Below, in pieces: positions 17,310 through 25,985 of a stretch of DNA of 46,900 nucleotides (position 1 is its first letter; each line of letters opens with the position of its first letter). The position numbers were made by a program, and so were the translations under genes. The notes under the pieces are model-generated. The model had not been told where the DNA came from, did no database searches, and saw nothing but the letters and a program-made list of their open reading frames with translations. The DNA comes from an uncultured Mediterraneibacter sp. (GTDB lineage: Bacteria > Bacillota > Clostridia > Lachnospirales > Lachnospiraceae). Location of the stretch: the NCBI GenBank assembly GCA_944376685.1, contig CALWDN010000005.1, positions 1-46,900 of the forward strand, written 5' to 3'.

Positions 17310-18332
17310 ATGAAAACGAAGAAAGTAACATTTGCGGACATCGCAAAATATACCGGGTTTTCCAAGACAACGGTTTCCCGGTATTTTAATGATCCGGATT
17401 CACTGACGATTGAGAATCAGCAGAAGATCGCGGACGCGCTTGACGCGCTTGATTATAAGGAAAATAAGGTGGGGCGCATTCTGGCCAGCGGAAAGACCGA
17501 ATTCATCGGCGTGATCATCCCCAACCTGTATATGCATTATTATTCGGAGATGCTCAACCAGATCCTGGCGACGTATGAGAAGTACGGGTACAAGTTTCTG
17601 GTGTTCGCGGGAAATTCCAAAAAAGATGTGGAGCGGAAATACATTGAAGAACTGATGGCTTATAACATTGAAGGCATGATCATCTTAAGTCCCACGATCC
17701 CTTCAGAAGAACTGGCGGCATACGGCGTGCCGGTGGTCGGGATCGAGCGGGAGGACAAGTACATTTCCAGCGTCAATACGGACAACTATATGGGCGGCGT
17801 GCAGGCTGCGAGCCTGCTGAAGAAAAGCGGCTGCGATATCCTGATCCACATGAATGCAAAACTGCCCGATGAAGTGCCGGCGGCCGGTCGTACCCGGGGG
17901 TTCGAGGACGCCTGTCGGGAAAATGCCCTGACTTATGAAATCATTTATGCGGATATGGGGAATACATTTGAGGAAAATAAGAGCGGCATTGTGAAACTTG
18001 TCAGAGATCTGGAGAAGCGGTATCCGGATCAGAAGAAAGGAATCTTCATGCCGAACGATACCCATGCCAATGTTTTACTGAATGTCCTTCTCCGGAAATA
18101 CGGGGAACTGCCGGACGCCTGGCAGATCATCGGCTTTGACGATTCGCCGATCTCCCGGGAGGCGGTCATCCCGACCAGCACGGTGGGACAGCAGATCCCA
18201 GTGATCGCGAATGAGGCTATGGAGATCCTGTCCGCACAGATGGAAGAGCGGAAGAAGAGGCGGCCGCAGCCGATGGAGCCGGTGCATAAGGTGATCCCGC
18301 CGATATTGATAAGGAGAGAGACAACGGCGTAA
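17310..18332 (+). CDS. LacI family transcriptional regulator of the fructoside operon
   Basis: A 340-residue repressor. The N-terminal helix-turn-helix reads VTFADIAKYTGFSKTTVSRYFN (about residues 6-27, in two helices), followed by the hinge helix ENKVGRILASG. The effector domain (about 62-330) has the periplasmic-binding-protein fold (FIGVIIPNLYMHYYSEML, GMIILSP, IIGFDDSPISRE). It is divergent from the sugar operon and most likely binds the AACCGGTT pairs between them. The ligand is inferred to be a sugar related to the GH32 substrate. The start follows GAGGGCAGGCGG. Confidence 0.93.
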   Translation: MKTKKVTFADIAKYTGFSKTTVSRYFNDPDSLTIENQQKIADALDALDYKENKVGRILASGKTEFIGVIIPNLYMHYYSEMLNQILATYEKYGYKFLVFAGNSKKDVERKYIEELMAYNIEGMIILSPTIPSEELAAYGVPVVGIEREDKYISSVNTDNYMGGVQAASLLKKSGCDILIHMNAKLPDEVPAAGRTRGFEDACRENALTYEIIYADMGNTFEENKSGIVKLVRDLEKRYPDQKKGIFMPNDTHANVLLNVLLRKYGELPDAWQIIGFDDSPISREAVIPTSTVGQQIPVIANEAMEILSAQMEERKKRRPQPMEPVHKVIPPILIRRETTA

Positions 18333-18340
18333 AAAAAGGT

Positions 18341-18369
18341 TTGCCCAAATCCTATTATTCCGCTATAAT
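18341..18369 (+). promoter_or_regulatory. Promoter of the pxp/NRAMP operon
   Basis: TTGCCC (18341-18346), a 17-base spacer and a consensus TATAAT (18364-18369), 38 bases before the transporter ATG. There is no room for a riboswitch in the 74-base gap after the regulator gene. Confidence 0.65.
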
Positions 18370-18406
18370 TTAGAATCAGACCAATAATGAAAGGATGAGA
18401 TACAAA

Positions 18407-19627
18407 ATGGAAAAGAACAACAAAAAGAGTCTCAGCGTCCTGATCGGCGCCGCTTTCCTTATGGCGACGTCCGCGATCGGACCGGGATTCCTTACACAGA
18501 CAGGGCAGTTTACAGGTAGCCTGAAGGCGAGTTTCGGATTTGTTATCCTGGTTTCTGTCATCCTGTCCGCGATCGTGCAGCTCAACGTATGGCGTGTGCT
18601 CTGTGTATCCGGCATGAGAGGGCAGGACGTGGCGAACAAGGTCCTTCCCGGACTTGGCTACGTAGTGGCGTTCCTCGTCGTTGCAGGAGGCCTGGTATTT
18701 AACATTGGAAATGTGGGCGGAGGCGCCCTTGGATTCAATACCCTGCTGGGCATCCCGGAGATGGCGGGATACTTTATAGCCGGGGGTCTTGCGATCGTCA
18801 TCTTCCTGATGAAGAACGCGCTGAATGCCATGGATACGCTGACGAAGATCCTGGGCGGTATCATGATCGTCGTGATCTTCGTGGTGATCATTATTGTTCG
18901 GCCGCCGGTAGGCCTTGCGCTGAAAGAGACGGTTATGCCGACCGCTCCGATGAAGGATATCTTCCCGGCGATCCTGACCCTGCTCGGCGGTACGGTAGGC
19001 GGATACATTACGTTCTCCGGTGCGCACCGTCTGATTGACGCGGGCATTACGAAGAAAGAGAACTTAAAAGAGATCAACCGGAGCTCGGTTATGGGAATCG
19101 GCATCGCGACCATTGTCCGTGTGTTCCTGTTCCTGGCCGTACTGGGCGTCGTTGTGGAGACGGCGACTTCTGCGGCTCATACACTGGATCCGGACAACCC
19201 GGCAGCGGACGCATTCCTCATCGGCGCGGGCGAGATCGGCTACCGCTTCTTCGGTCTGGTGCTCCTGTGTGCGGCGCTCACATCAATCGTGGGATGTGCA
19301 TATACTTCCGTGTCATTCCTGAAGACGTTCCACAAGAGCATTGAGAAGCATGAAAATGCATTTATCGTCGGCTTTATCGCTCTGAGTACTGTTGTGATGG
19401 CATTCCTCGGACAGCCGGCTGTCCTGCTGGTTCTGGCGGGCGCGGTGAACGGTCTGATCCTTCCGATCACGCTGGGCGTATGCCTCATCGCATCGAAGAA
19501 GAAATCCATCATGGGCGAGGATTACAAGCATCCGACCTGGCTTCTGATTCTCGGCATCATCGTGGTCATCGCATCTGCATATCTGGGAATTACAACATTT
19601 GGCTCAAACCTGGGCAAACTTCTGTAG
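18407..19627 (+). CDS. NRAMP-fold membrane transporter of the pxp cluster (YcsG type)
   Basis: An SLC11/NRAMP-family protein of 406 residues from the ATG at 18407; the ATG at 18395 is possible but lies within the AAAGGA motif. About eleven membrane helices are visible. The first helix reads AIGPGFLTQTGQFTGS where manganese transporters have DPGN, and the sixth reads TVGGYITFSGAHRLIDAG where they have a methionine-containing MPH motif. The residues that coordinate the metal therefore appear to be absent. Bacillus subtilis ycsG occupies the same place near ycsF, kipI and kipA. Import of 5-oxoproline or a related acid is a reasonable inference; metal transport is less likely. Confidence 0.85.
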   Translation: MEKNNKKSLSVLIGAAFLMATSAIGPGFLTQTGQFTGSLKASFGFVILVSVILSAIVQLNVWRVLCVSGMRGQDVANKVLPGLGYVVAFLVVAGGLVFNIGNVGGGALGFNTLLGIPEMAGYFIAGGLAIVIFLMKNALNAMDTLTKILGGIMIVVIFVVIIIVRPPVGLALKETVMPTAPMKDIFPAILTLLGGTVGGYITFSGAHRLIDAGITKKENLKEINRSSVMGIGIATIVRVFLFLAVLGVVVETATSAAHTLDPDNPAADAFLIGAGEIGYRFFGLVLLCAALTSIVGCAYTSVSFLKTFHKSIEKHENAFIVGFIALSTVVMAFLGQPAVLLVLAGAVNGLILPITLGVCLIASKKKSIMGEDYKHPTWLLILGIIVVIASAYLGITTFGSNLGKLL

Positions 19628-19663
19628 GAATGATGTGCATCTTGTGAAAGGCAGGAGATTTGA

Positions 19664-20392
19664 ATGAGTGAAATCAAGATTTATACAGCGGGAGATTCTT
19701 CCCTGCTCATTGAGTTCGAGCAGAAGATCTCCCCGGAGATCAATGCGCAGATCACGGCGGTGGTCCGCCTGATCAAAGCGCAGCAGATCGAGGGAGTCAC
19801 GGATATGATCCCGGCTTTTGCGTCGCTTCTGATCAACTACGATCCCCGCGTGATCAGTTACGCCGGGCTGAAGAGCCGGCTGGAGAAGCTTCTGAAGCTG
19901 GAGATCAGCGGGGAAGCTTCCGCGGCCAGGATCTTCGAGATCCCGGTATGCTACGGCGGGGAATATGGGCCCGATCTTCAGAATATCGCGGACCATGCCG
20001 GGCTTTCCCCGGAAGAAGTGATCCGGATCCACAGCGGGGAGGATTATCTCATCTATATGCTGGGATTCCTGCCGGGCTTCTCTTATCTGGGCGGGCTGGA
20101 TGAGCGCATCCATACGCCCCGCCTTGCCAATCCGCGCATCCGCATCCCGGCGGGAAGCGTGGGGATCGGCGGTTCCCAGACGGGCATCTACCCACTGGAT
20201 TCCCCCGGCGGATGGCAGCTCCTCGGCATGACGCCGGTGAAGACTTATGATCCGGACCGGGAGGTCCCGATCCTCTTTGAGGCCGGCGACTACATCCGCT
20301 TTATCCCGGTATCGGAAGCGGAATATCTGGACATTAAGAAACAGGTGGACGAAGGCACCTATACGTGCACCATCCATCAGAAGGAGGTGTGA
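19664..20392 (+). CDS. pxpB: 5-oxoprolinase subunit B (KipI homologue)
   Basis: PxpB with PxpA and PxpC hydrolyses 5-oxo-L-proline to glutamate at the cost of ATP. The protein has 242 residues and the allophanate-hydrolase subunit 1 fold: GDSSLLIEF, the GFLPGFSYLGGLD signature, RIRIPAGSVGIGGSQTGIYP and SPGGWQLLG. It is homologous to part of the carboxyltransferase domain of urea carboxylase. In Bacillus subtilis the relative KipI inhibits the sporulation kinase KinA, but the present gene context favours the enzyme role. The stop lies three bases before pxpC. Confidence 0.92.
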   Translation: MSEIKIYTAGDSSLLIEFEQKISPEINAQITAVVRLIKAQQIEGVTDMIPAFASLLINYDPRVISYAGLKSRLEKLLKLEISGEASAARIFEIPVCYGGEYGPDLQNIADHAGLSPEEVIRIHSGEDYLIYMLGFLPGFSYLGGLDERIHTPRLANPRIRIPAGSVGIGGSQTGIYPLDSPGGWQLLGMTPVKTYDPDREVPILFEAGDYIRFIPVSEAEYLDIKKQVDEGTYTCTIHQKEV

Positions 20393-20395
20393 TCC

Positions 20396-21400
20396 ATGGG
20401 CATTCGTGTTTTAAAAGGCGGGATGCTGACAACCGTGCAGGATCTGGGCCGGACCGGCTACCAGAGCCAGGGGTTCAGCGTATCCGGCGTCATGGACATC
20501 CGGTCCTTCAAGATCGCCAACCTGCTCCTGGATAACCCGGAGAATGAGGCGGTCCTGGAGTTCACGCTGATGGGTCCGAGCCTGGAGTTTACCTCTGAGA
20601 CGATCATCGCCATCACGGGCGGCGATTTCCAGCCCCGCGTCAATAAGAAACCGGTGAAAATGTATACAGCACTCTATATGCATAAAGGCGACATCCTGGA
20701 TTTCGCCGGATGCAGGACCGGAAGCCGCGGATATATCGCATTTTCCAGTTATCTGGACATCCCGGTCGTCATGGGCAGCCGCTCGACCAATATCAAGTGT
20801 GGCATCGGCGGATTCAAAGGGCGCAGGCTGAAGGAGGATGATTACATCGGCTTCCGCATCAAGCGGAGATACCTGCCGTTCTTCCTCTCGAGAAGTCTGG
20901 ACCTGGATGAATTCGACTATGATGAAGTGACGCTTCGCGTGGTTATGGGACCGCAGACTGATGTGTTCACCGCTGCGGGGATTGAGACATTCCTGAACTC
21001 GGAATACACCGTGACCAGTGAGTTTGACCGGATGGGCTGCCGTCTGGAGGGCCCCTTTATCGCATATAAGAATACGGCGGATATCATTTCCGACGGCATT
21101 GCTTTCGGATCTGTGCAGGTGCCGAGCCACGGCAAGCCGATCGTGCTCCTGTCGGACCGGCAGACGACCGGCGGATATGCCAAGATCGCGACCGTGATCT
21201 CGGCGGACCTTCCGAAGCTGGCCCAGTGCAGGACGGACAATAAAGTCCGTTTTGCCGCAGTGACCGTGGAGGAGGCGCAGCAGCTCCTGCTCGACGAGGT
21301 GGCGGAGATGAACGAGTTCCGCAGACGGATCTACAAGCCGTGCAAAGAGGTGCTGGAGTGCCGTCTGGTGGCGAAACGACTGGGCAAGCTGTTTAAGTAG
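20396..21400 (+). CDS. pxpC: 5-oxoprolinase subunit C (KipA homologue)
   Basis: The allophanate-hydrolase subunit 2 family, 334 residues. Landmarks are LKGGMLTTVQDLGRTGYQSQ, FSVSGVMD, the repeated GGDF element and SDGIAFGSVQVPSHGKP, then LLSDRQTTGGYAKIATV. It partners with PxpB; together they match the two halves of the carboxyltransferase-like domain of urea carboxylase and allophanate hydrolase. GGAGGTG precedes the start. The next gene encodes a biotin carrier. Confidence 0.92.
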   Translation: MGIRVLKGGMLTTVQDLGRTGYQSQGFSVSGVMDIRSFKIANLLLDNPENEAVLEFTLMGPSLEFTSETIIAITGGDFQPRVNKKPVKMYTALYMHKGDILDFAGCRTGSRGYIAFSSYLDIPVVMGSRSTNIKCGIGGFKGRRLKEDDYIGFRIKRRYLPFFLSRSLDLDEFDYDEVTLRVVMGPQTDVFTAAGIETFLNSEYTVTSEFDRMGCRLEGPFIAYKNTADIISDGIAFGSVQVPSHGKPIVLLSDRQTTGGYAKIATVISADLPKLAQCRTDNKVRFAAVTVEEAQQLLLDEVAEMNEFRRRIYKPCKEVLECRLVAKRLGKLFK

Positions 21401-21422
21401 TAGAAAGATAGGAGTGACCGTT

Positions 21423-21845
21423 ATGGATTTGGGAAATATTGAAAAACTGGTAAATATCATTGAGAAGTCCTCGATGCTGGAGTTTTCCATCCAGGAGGGC
21501 GATACGAAGATCAAGATGAGCCGCAGGGGGACCGCAGGCGAGCCGGGCGCACCGCTTACCGTTGTGAAGACAGAGGCGCCGGCGGAGGATACGGTGGATG
21601 AAAATTATATCATCTCCCCCATCGTGGGTACATTTTACTCGGCTCCGGCCCCGGATGCGCCGGCATTCGTCAAAGTGGGCGATGTGGTGAAGGCGGGACA
21701 GACCGTATGCATCCTTGAGGCCATGAAACTGATGAATGAGATCGAGAGCGACTATGACTGCGAGATCGAGGCAGTCCTTGTCAGCAATGAACAGAAAGTC
21801 GAGTACGGACAGCCACTCTTCAAAGTGAAAAAACTTTCAGATTAA
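21423..21845 (+). CDS. accB: Biotin carboxyl carrier protein
   Basis: A 140-residue AccB-like carrier. The chosen ATG (21423) has TAGGAG eight bases upstream; a GTG at 21414 lies within that site. The N-terminal half is a short helical and linker part (IEKLVNIIEKSSMLEFSIQE), and the C-terminal lipoyl/biotinyl domain carries the biotin-accepting Lys102 in EAMKLMNE. Normally this protein serves acetyl-CoA carboxylase. Here it stands between pxpC and biotin carboxylase, without accA or accD, so it likely carries CO2 for the pxp system. Confidence 0.93.
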   Translation: MDLGNIEKLVNIIEKSSMLEFSIQEGDTKIKMSRRGTAGEPGAPLTVVKTEAPAEDTVDENYIISPIVGTFYSAPAPDAPAFVKVGDVVKAGQTVCILEAMKLMNEIESDYDCEIEAVLVSNEQKVEYGQPLFKVKKLSD

Positions 21846-21857
21846 GGAGGGGCGCTG

Positions 21858-23204
21858 ATGTTTCAGAAAATATTGATCGCAAACCGCGGCGAGATCGCTG
21901 TGCGGATCATCCGTGCCTGCCGGAATATGGGGATCCGCAGCGTGGCGGTTTACTCAAAAGAAGATAAGGACAGCCTGCATGTCCAGCTGGCCGACCAGCG
22001 GATCTGCATCGGCGAGGGACCGGCGAAGAACAGCTACCTCAATATGGAGCGCATCGTGACCGCAGCCCTGAATATGGGCGCGGACGCCATCCATCCGGGG
22101 TTCGGATTCCTCTCCGAGAATGCGGATTTTGTCCGTCTCTGTGAGAAGAACGGGATCACCTTCATTGGGCCAAAAGCAGAGGTTATCGACAGCATGGGCA
22201 ATAAATCCCACGCCCGCAAGACCATGATGGAAGCCGGCGTACCGGTCGTGCCGGGTACAAAAGAACCGGTGTATGACGCGGAGACCGGCGTGAAGCTGGC
22301 GGAGGAGATCGGCTATCCGGTGATGATCAAGGCGTCGTCCGGAGGCGGCGGCAAAGGCATGCGCGTGGCGAAGTCCGCGGACGAGTTTGAATTTCAGTTC
22401 AACATGGCCCAGCGGGAATCCGCCAATGCATTCGGCGACGATACCATGTATATCGAGCGGTTCATCGAGAACCCGCGCCATGTGGAGATCCAGATCATGG
22501 CGGACAAGTTCGGCAACGTGGTGGCGCTGGGCGAGCGTGACTGTTCCGTGCAGAGAAACCATCAGAAGCTGATCGAGGAGTCGCCCTCGCCGGCCATCAA
22601 TGATGAGATACGCAATGCCATGAACCGGGACGCGGTCCTGGCGGCAAGAACGGTAAACTATACAAATGCGGGAACCGTGGAGTTCATCCTTGATCCGAAA
22701 GGATCCTATTATTTCATGGAGATGAATACCCGGATCCAGGTGGAGCACGGCGTGACGGAGATGGTGACAGGCACGGACCTGATCATCGAGCAGATCCGGG
22801 TGGCCATGGGCGAACCATTAAGCTTCAATCAGGAGGGCATCCGGCTGCGCGGTCATGCCATCGAGTGCCGCATCAATGCGGAGATTCCGCAGAAGAACTT
22901 TATGCCAAGCCCCGGCGTGGTGAAGCACCTGCATCTGCCGGCCGGCAACGGCGTGCGCGTGGATACGGCGCTCTACACCGGATACCGCATCCCGTCGGAA
23001 TATGATTCCATGATCGCCAAAGTCATCGTCCATGCACCGGACCGGAACGCGGCGATCCAGAAGATGCGCTCCGCGCTGGATGAGATGGTGATCCTCGGCG
23101 TGGAGACGAACCTGGACTTCCAGTTCCAGATCATGCGCAATCCGGAGTTCTGCGAAGGCAGGGCGGACACCGGGTTCATCCAGCGGATGCTGAGGCTGGA
23201 CTGA
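21858..23204 (+). CDS. accC: Biotin carboxylase
   Basis: A 448-residue ATP-grasp biotin carboxylase. It starts [19 protein letters not shown], has [14 protein letters not shown], the glycine-rich [14 protein letters not shown], and the catalytic [14 protein letters not shown] with [14 protein letters not shown]. It uses ATP and bicarbonate to carboxylate biotin on the carrier. It lies 12 bases after accB. The absence of carboxyltransferase genes of acetyl-CoA carboxylase and the presence of pxpB and pxpC suggest that the latter provide the carboxyltransfer site. The usual fatty-acid role cannot be excluded without knowing whether another accC exists. Confidence 0.94.
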   Translation: MFQKILIANRGEIAVRIIRACRNMGIRSVAVYSKEDKDSLHVQLADQRICIGEGPAKNSYLNMERIVTAALNMGADAIHPGFGFLSENADFVRLCEKNGITFIGPKAEVIDSMGNKSHARKTMMEAGVPVVPGTKEPVYDAETGVKLAEEIGYPVMIKASSGGGGKGMRVAKSADEFEFQFNMAQRESANAFGDDTMYIERFIENPRHVEIQIMADKFGNVVALGERDCSVQRNHQKLIEESPSPAINDEIRNAMNRDAVLAARTVNYTNAGTVEFILDPKGSYYFMEMNTRIQVEHGVTEMVTGTDLIIEQIRVAMGEPLSFNQEGIRLRGHAIECRINAEIPQKNFMPSPGVVKHLHLPAGNGVRVDTALYTGYRIPSEYDSMIAKVIVHAPDRNAAIQKMRSALDEMVILGVETNLDFQFQIMRNPEFCEGRADTGFIQRMLRLD

Positions 23205-23235
23205 TCCGGATATCATTAAGAAAGAAGTGAATGAA

Positions 23236-24006
23236 ATGTATAAAGTAGATTTAAACAGCGACCTGGGCGAGAGCTTCGGACGCTATACCCTTGGGATGGA
23301 TGAGAAGATCATCCCCCTTATTTCCTCGGCGAATATCGCCTGCGGATTCCATGCGTCAGACCCGGTGGTGATGATGCAGTCCGTAAGCCGCACAAAGGCG
23401 GCGGGCATCCGCATCGGCGCGCATCCGGGATTCCCGGACCTGATGGGATTCGGACGCCGGAACATGGTGATCTCGCCGGAAGAGGCGAAGGCCTATACGC
23501 TGTATCAGATCAGCGCCCTGGGCGGCATGTGCCGTGCACAGGGAATGAAGCTGCAGCATGTGAAGCCCCACGGCGCATTCTATAATATGGCAGCGAAGGA
23601 TTACGAACTGTCGAAAGCGATCTGTGAAGCCGTTAAAGCGTATGACCCGGGACTGATCGTCATGGGCCTCTCCGGAAGTGAGACGATCCGCGCGGCAAAA
23701 GACCTGGGGCTTAAGACTGCAAGCGAAGTGTTCGCGGACCGCGGCTATGAGGAGGACGGAAGCCTCGTCAACCGGAAGAAAGAAGGCGCCTTCATCCGCG
23801 ATGAGGATGAGGCTATCGCCCGCGTGGTGCGCATGGTGAAGGAAGGCAAAGTGACCGCCGTTACCGGAAAAGATATTGATATCCAGGCGGATTCCGTGTG
23901 CGTGCACGGGGACGGCGAGAAAGCGCTGCTCTTCGTGGAGAAGATCCGCAGTGCGCTGAAAGAAGAGGGGATCCAGATCGCGCCGCTTGACGAGATCTGT
24001 AAATAA
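23236..24006 (+). CDS. pxpA: 5-oxoprolinase subunit A (LamB/YcsF family)
   Basis: PxpA, 256 residues from the ATG at 23236, the start that gives the family N-terminus [15 protein letters not shown]; a GTG at 23227 is the alternative. Further landmarks are [43 protein letters not shown] and [15 protein letters not shown]. The metal-like histidine/aspartate pattern suits a polysaccharide-deacetylase-like barrel. It completes the PxpABC set and is the last gene before a terminator, which closes the six-gene operon. Confidence 0.94.
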   Translation: MYKVDLNSDLGESFGRYTLGMDEKIIPLISSANIACGFHASDPVVMMQSVSRTKAAGIRIGAHPGFPDLMGFGRRNMVISPEEAKAYTLYQISALGGMCRAQGMKLQHVKPHGAFYNMAAKDYELSKAICEAVKAYDPGLIVMGLSGSETIRAAKDLGLKTASEVFADRGYEEDGSLVNRKKEGAFIRDEDEAIARVVRMVKEGKVTAVTGKDIDIQADSVCVHGDGEKALLFVEKIRSALKEEGIQIAPLDEICK

Positions 24007-24030
24007 CCCGGTAGTTAATAGTGACATTTA

Positions 24031-24080
24031 TCCCGGACAGGAGATCAGGTCGTATGACCGCTCCTGATCCGGGATTTTTT
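24031..24080 (+). terminator. Intrinsic terminator of the pxp operon
   Basis: TCCCGG (24031-24036) and CAGGAG (24038-24043) pair with CTCCTG (24061-24066) and CCGGGA (24069-24074), followed by six T. A small bulge breaks the stem. Confidence 0.9.
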
Positions 24081-24162
24081 ACGGTTAAACACTAAAAACT
24101 TATTGATAAAACATAAAATTTTGGTTATGATATTAAAAAGATCTGATAAAGGAGGAGTATAT

Positions 24163-25362
24163 ATGGTTATAAGACCGGATTATATTCAGGCGATCAGGCC
24201 TTTTATAGATCAGCCATTAGTAAAGATACTTGCCGGTGTGAGGAGATGCGGCAAGTCCACTATTTTTGAAATGCTTGCGGACGAACTGAGAAACCGCGGG
24301 ATACCGGATGAAAGGATCATCCAGAAACGATATACGGAAATGGATATTCCTGACGACATTTCTGCAAAAGATATGTATAACGAACTTACAGACTGTATAC
24401 GTGGAAAAGGACATTGTTATCTTCTGCTGGATGAGATCCAGGAAGTAAGCGGATGGGAGAAGTGTGTAAACAGCCTTCTGGAAGGACAGGATGCTGATAT
24501 TTATGTGACAGGGTCTAATTCCAGACTGATGTCCAGTGAACTGTCGACCTATCTGACCGGGCGTTTTGTATCGATCCCTGTGTATACCCTGTCGTTCAGG
24601 GAGTATCTCGATTTTAAAAAAGGCGATTTCCGCCCGGAAAAGGAACTGCTGGAAGAATATATCCGTTTCGGCGGATTTCCGGTTATCGCGCTGGGCAGCT
24701 ATGATGAGCAAAACGCATATCAGATCGTAAACGGAATTTATCATACGGTGATTTCAAGAGACATTGTTAAACGCCACCGCATCAACCGGCAGGATCTTTT
24801 TGACCGGGTTGTTAAGTACATCCTTGAAAATATGGGGAAACCCTTTTCCGCGAATTCTATATCAAAGTTTTTAAAAAGCGAGCACCGCACTGTGTCTGTT
24901 GAGTCGATCTATAATTATCTGCACTGGCTGGAGCAGGCGTTCATCATTTATCCGTGCCGCCGTTATGATATCCAGGGAAAAAGCCTCCTGAAGACACAGG
25001 AAAAATACTATCTGGCGGATGTCACTTTGAAATACTGTCTTCTGGGATACAACCGTAAAATGCTGGACGGCGCACTGGAAAATATTGTTTTCCTTGAGAT
25101 GAAACGGCGGGGGTATGATGTCTGTATCGGAAAGAACGGCACAAAGGAAATTGATTTTATCGGTGTGCGCAGAGATGAAAAAGTGTATGTGCAGGTCTGC
25201 GTACAGCTGCCGGAAAATTCGGACAGAGAAATCGGGAACCTGATGGAGATCCCGGATCATTATCCGAAATATGTAGTTACGATGAACGGGATGGATACGG
25301 GAATAGATAATGGGATAAAGATTGTACATCTGGCAGATTTCCTTCTGGCTGAGGTGTGGTGA
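24163..25362 (+). CDS. AAA-type ATPase with DUF4143 domain
   Basis: A 399-residue ATP-binding protein. The ATG at 24163 follows AAAGGAGGAG; a longer frame back to 24103 has no such site. Walker A is GVRRCGKST (residues 25-33), Walker B is CYLLLDEIQEV, and the sensor reads VTGSNSRLMSS, followed by LTGRFVSIPVYTLSFREYL. The C-terminal DUF4143 part contains KEIDFIGVRRDEKVYVQV, which resembles a restriction-endonuclease-like core (D-x-I...E/K pattern). The family is widespread, often horizontally transferred, and of unknown function. Base composition is somewhat more AT-rich than in the neighbouring pxp genes. Confidence 0.87.
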   Translation: MVIRPDYIQAIRPFIDQPLVKILAGVRRCGKSTIFEMLADELRNRGIPDERIIQKRYTEMDIPDDISAKDMYNELTDCIRGKGHCYLLLDEIQEVSGWEKCVNSLLEGQDADIYVTGSNSRLMSSELSTYLTGRFVSIPVYTLSFREYLDFKKGDFRPEKELLEEYIRFGGFPVIALGSYDEQNAYQIVNGIYHTVISRDIVKRHRINRQDLFDRVVKYILENMGKPFSANSISKFLKSEHRTVSVESIYNYLHWLEQAFIIYPCRRYDIQGKSLLKTQEKYYLADVTLKYCLLGYNRKMLDGALENIVFLEMKRRGYDVCIGKNGTKEIDFIGVRRDEKVYVQVCVQLPENSDREIGNLMEIPDHYPKYVVTMNGMDTGIDNGIKIVHLADFLLAEVW

Positions 25363-25384
25363 TCATTGCAGGGAGTGAATATAC

Positions 25385-25864
25385 ATGAGTAAAAAAGATG
25401 AAAAAACAAATGTGATGCGTCTTCTGGAGCAGAAGAAGATCCCGTACAACAGTTATAATTATCTGAGCACCGGAGCCATTAGCGGCACGGAGGTCGCAAA
25501 GGCGCTGGGGGAGGATCCGGATATTGTATTTAAGACGCTGGTTACAGAAGGAAGATCAAAAGAACATTATGTGTTTGTGATCCCTGTGGAGAAGGAACTG
25601 AATCTGAAGAAGGCGGCGAAGAGCGTGGGCGAGAAGAGTATTGAAATGATCCGGCAGAAAGAACTGTTTCCGCTGACCGGATATGTGCACGGCGGCTGCT
25701 CGCCGATCGGCATGAAAAAGCCGTTTACAACGACGATTGACGAAAGTGCGGCCGCGCACGAAAAAATCATCTTCAGCGCGGGAAAGATCGGCTATCAGGT
25801 CGAAGTGGCGCTGGAAGACCTGAAGAAGATCGTTCGGTTTCAGCTCGCGGATGTGACAGAGTAA
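25385..25864 (+). CDS. ybaK: Cys-tRNA(Pro) deacylase YbaK
   Basis: A 159-residue YbaK/EbsC-type editing protein that removes cysteine wrongly attached to tRNA-Pro. Visible features are KTNVMRLLEQKKIPY, the VFKTLVTEG strand, the lysine in FVIPVEKELNLKKAAK and the GYVHGGCSPIGMKK loop. Length is normal. It follows the DUF4143 gene by 22 bases and ends in a strong terminator. Confidence 0.93.
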   Translation: MSKKDEKTNVMRLLEQKKIPYNSYNYLSTGAISGTEVAKALGEDPDIVFKTLVTEGRSKEHYVFVIPVEKELNLKKAAKSVGEKSIEMIRQKELFPLTGYVHGGCSPIGMKKPFTTTIDESAAAHEKIIFSAGKIGYQVEVALEDLKKIVRFQLADVTE

Positions 25865-25874
25865 AAGAAGGGTT

Positions 25875-25928
25875 CCTGTTCTAAAATGACATTGTATAAA
25901 ATCAATCTCATTTTAGGACAGGTTTTTT
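25875..25928 (+). terminator. Intrinsic terminator after ybaK
   Basis: CCTGTTCTAAAATGA (25875-25889) pairs with TCATTTTAGGACAGG (25908-25922) with one G-U pair, followed by six T. Confidence 0.92.
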
Positions 25929-25935
25929 ATTTTGT

Positions 25936-25965
25936 TGAAACTTTTTTGGATATCCTGGCATCTAA
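25936..25965 (+). promoter_or_regulatory. ECF-type promoter of the sigma factor operon
   Basis: TGAAAC (25936-25941) followed by a T-run, a 17-base spacer and CATCTAA (25959-25965). GAAAC at -35 is typical of ECF sigma factor promoters, and no good sigma-A promoter is seen in the 57 bases before the gene. This fits autoregulation by the sigma factor it precedes. Confidence 0.6.
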
Positions 25966-25985
25966 TATGTGAAAGGAGTTTTAAC

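Noticed and set aside
19664..21400. Sporulation kinase inhibitor KipI/KipA as primary annotation
   Set aside because: The complete pxpA/B/C set with accB and accC argues for the enzyme; no KinA-like kinase or KipR regulator lies nearby.
20411..21514. 367-codon minus-strand frame opposite pxpC and accB
   Set aside because: It crosses two well-supported genes of an operon and encodes no known domain.
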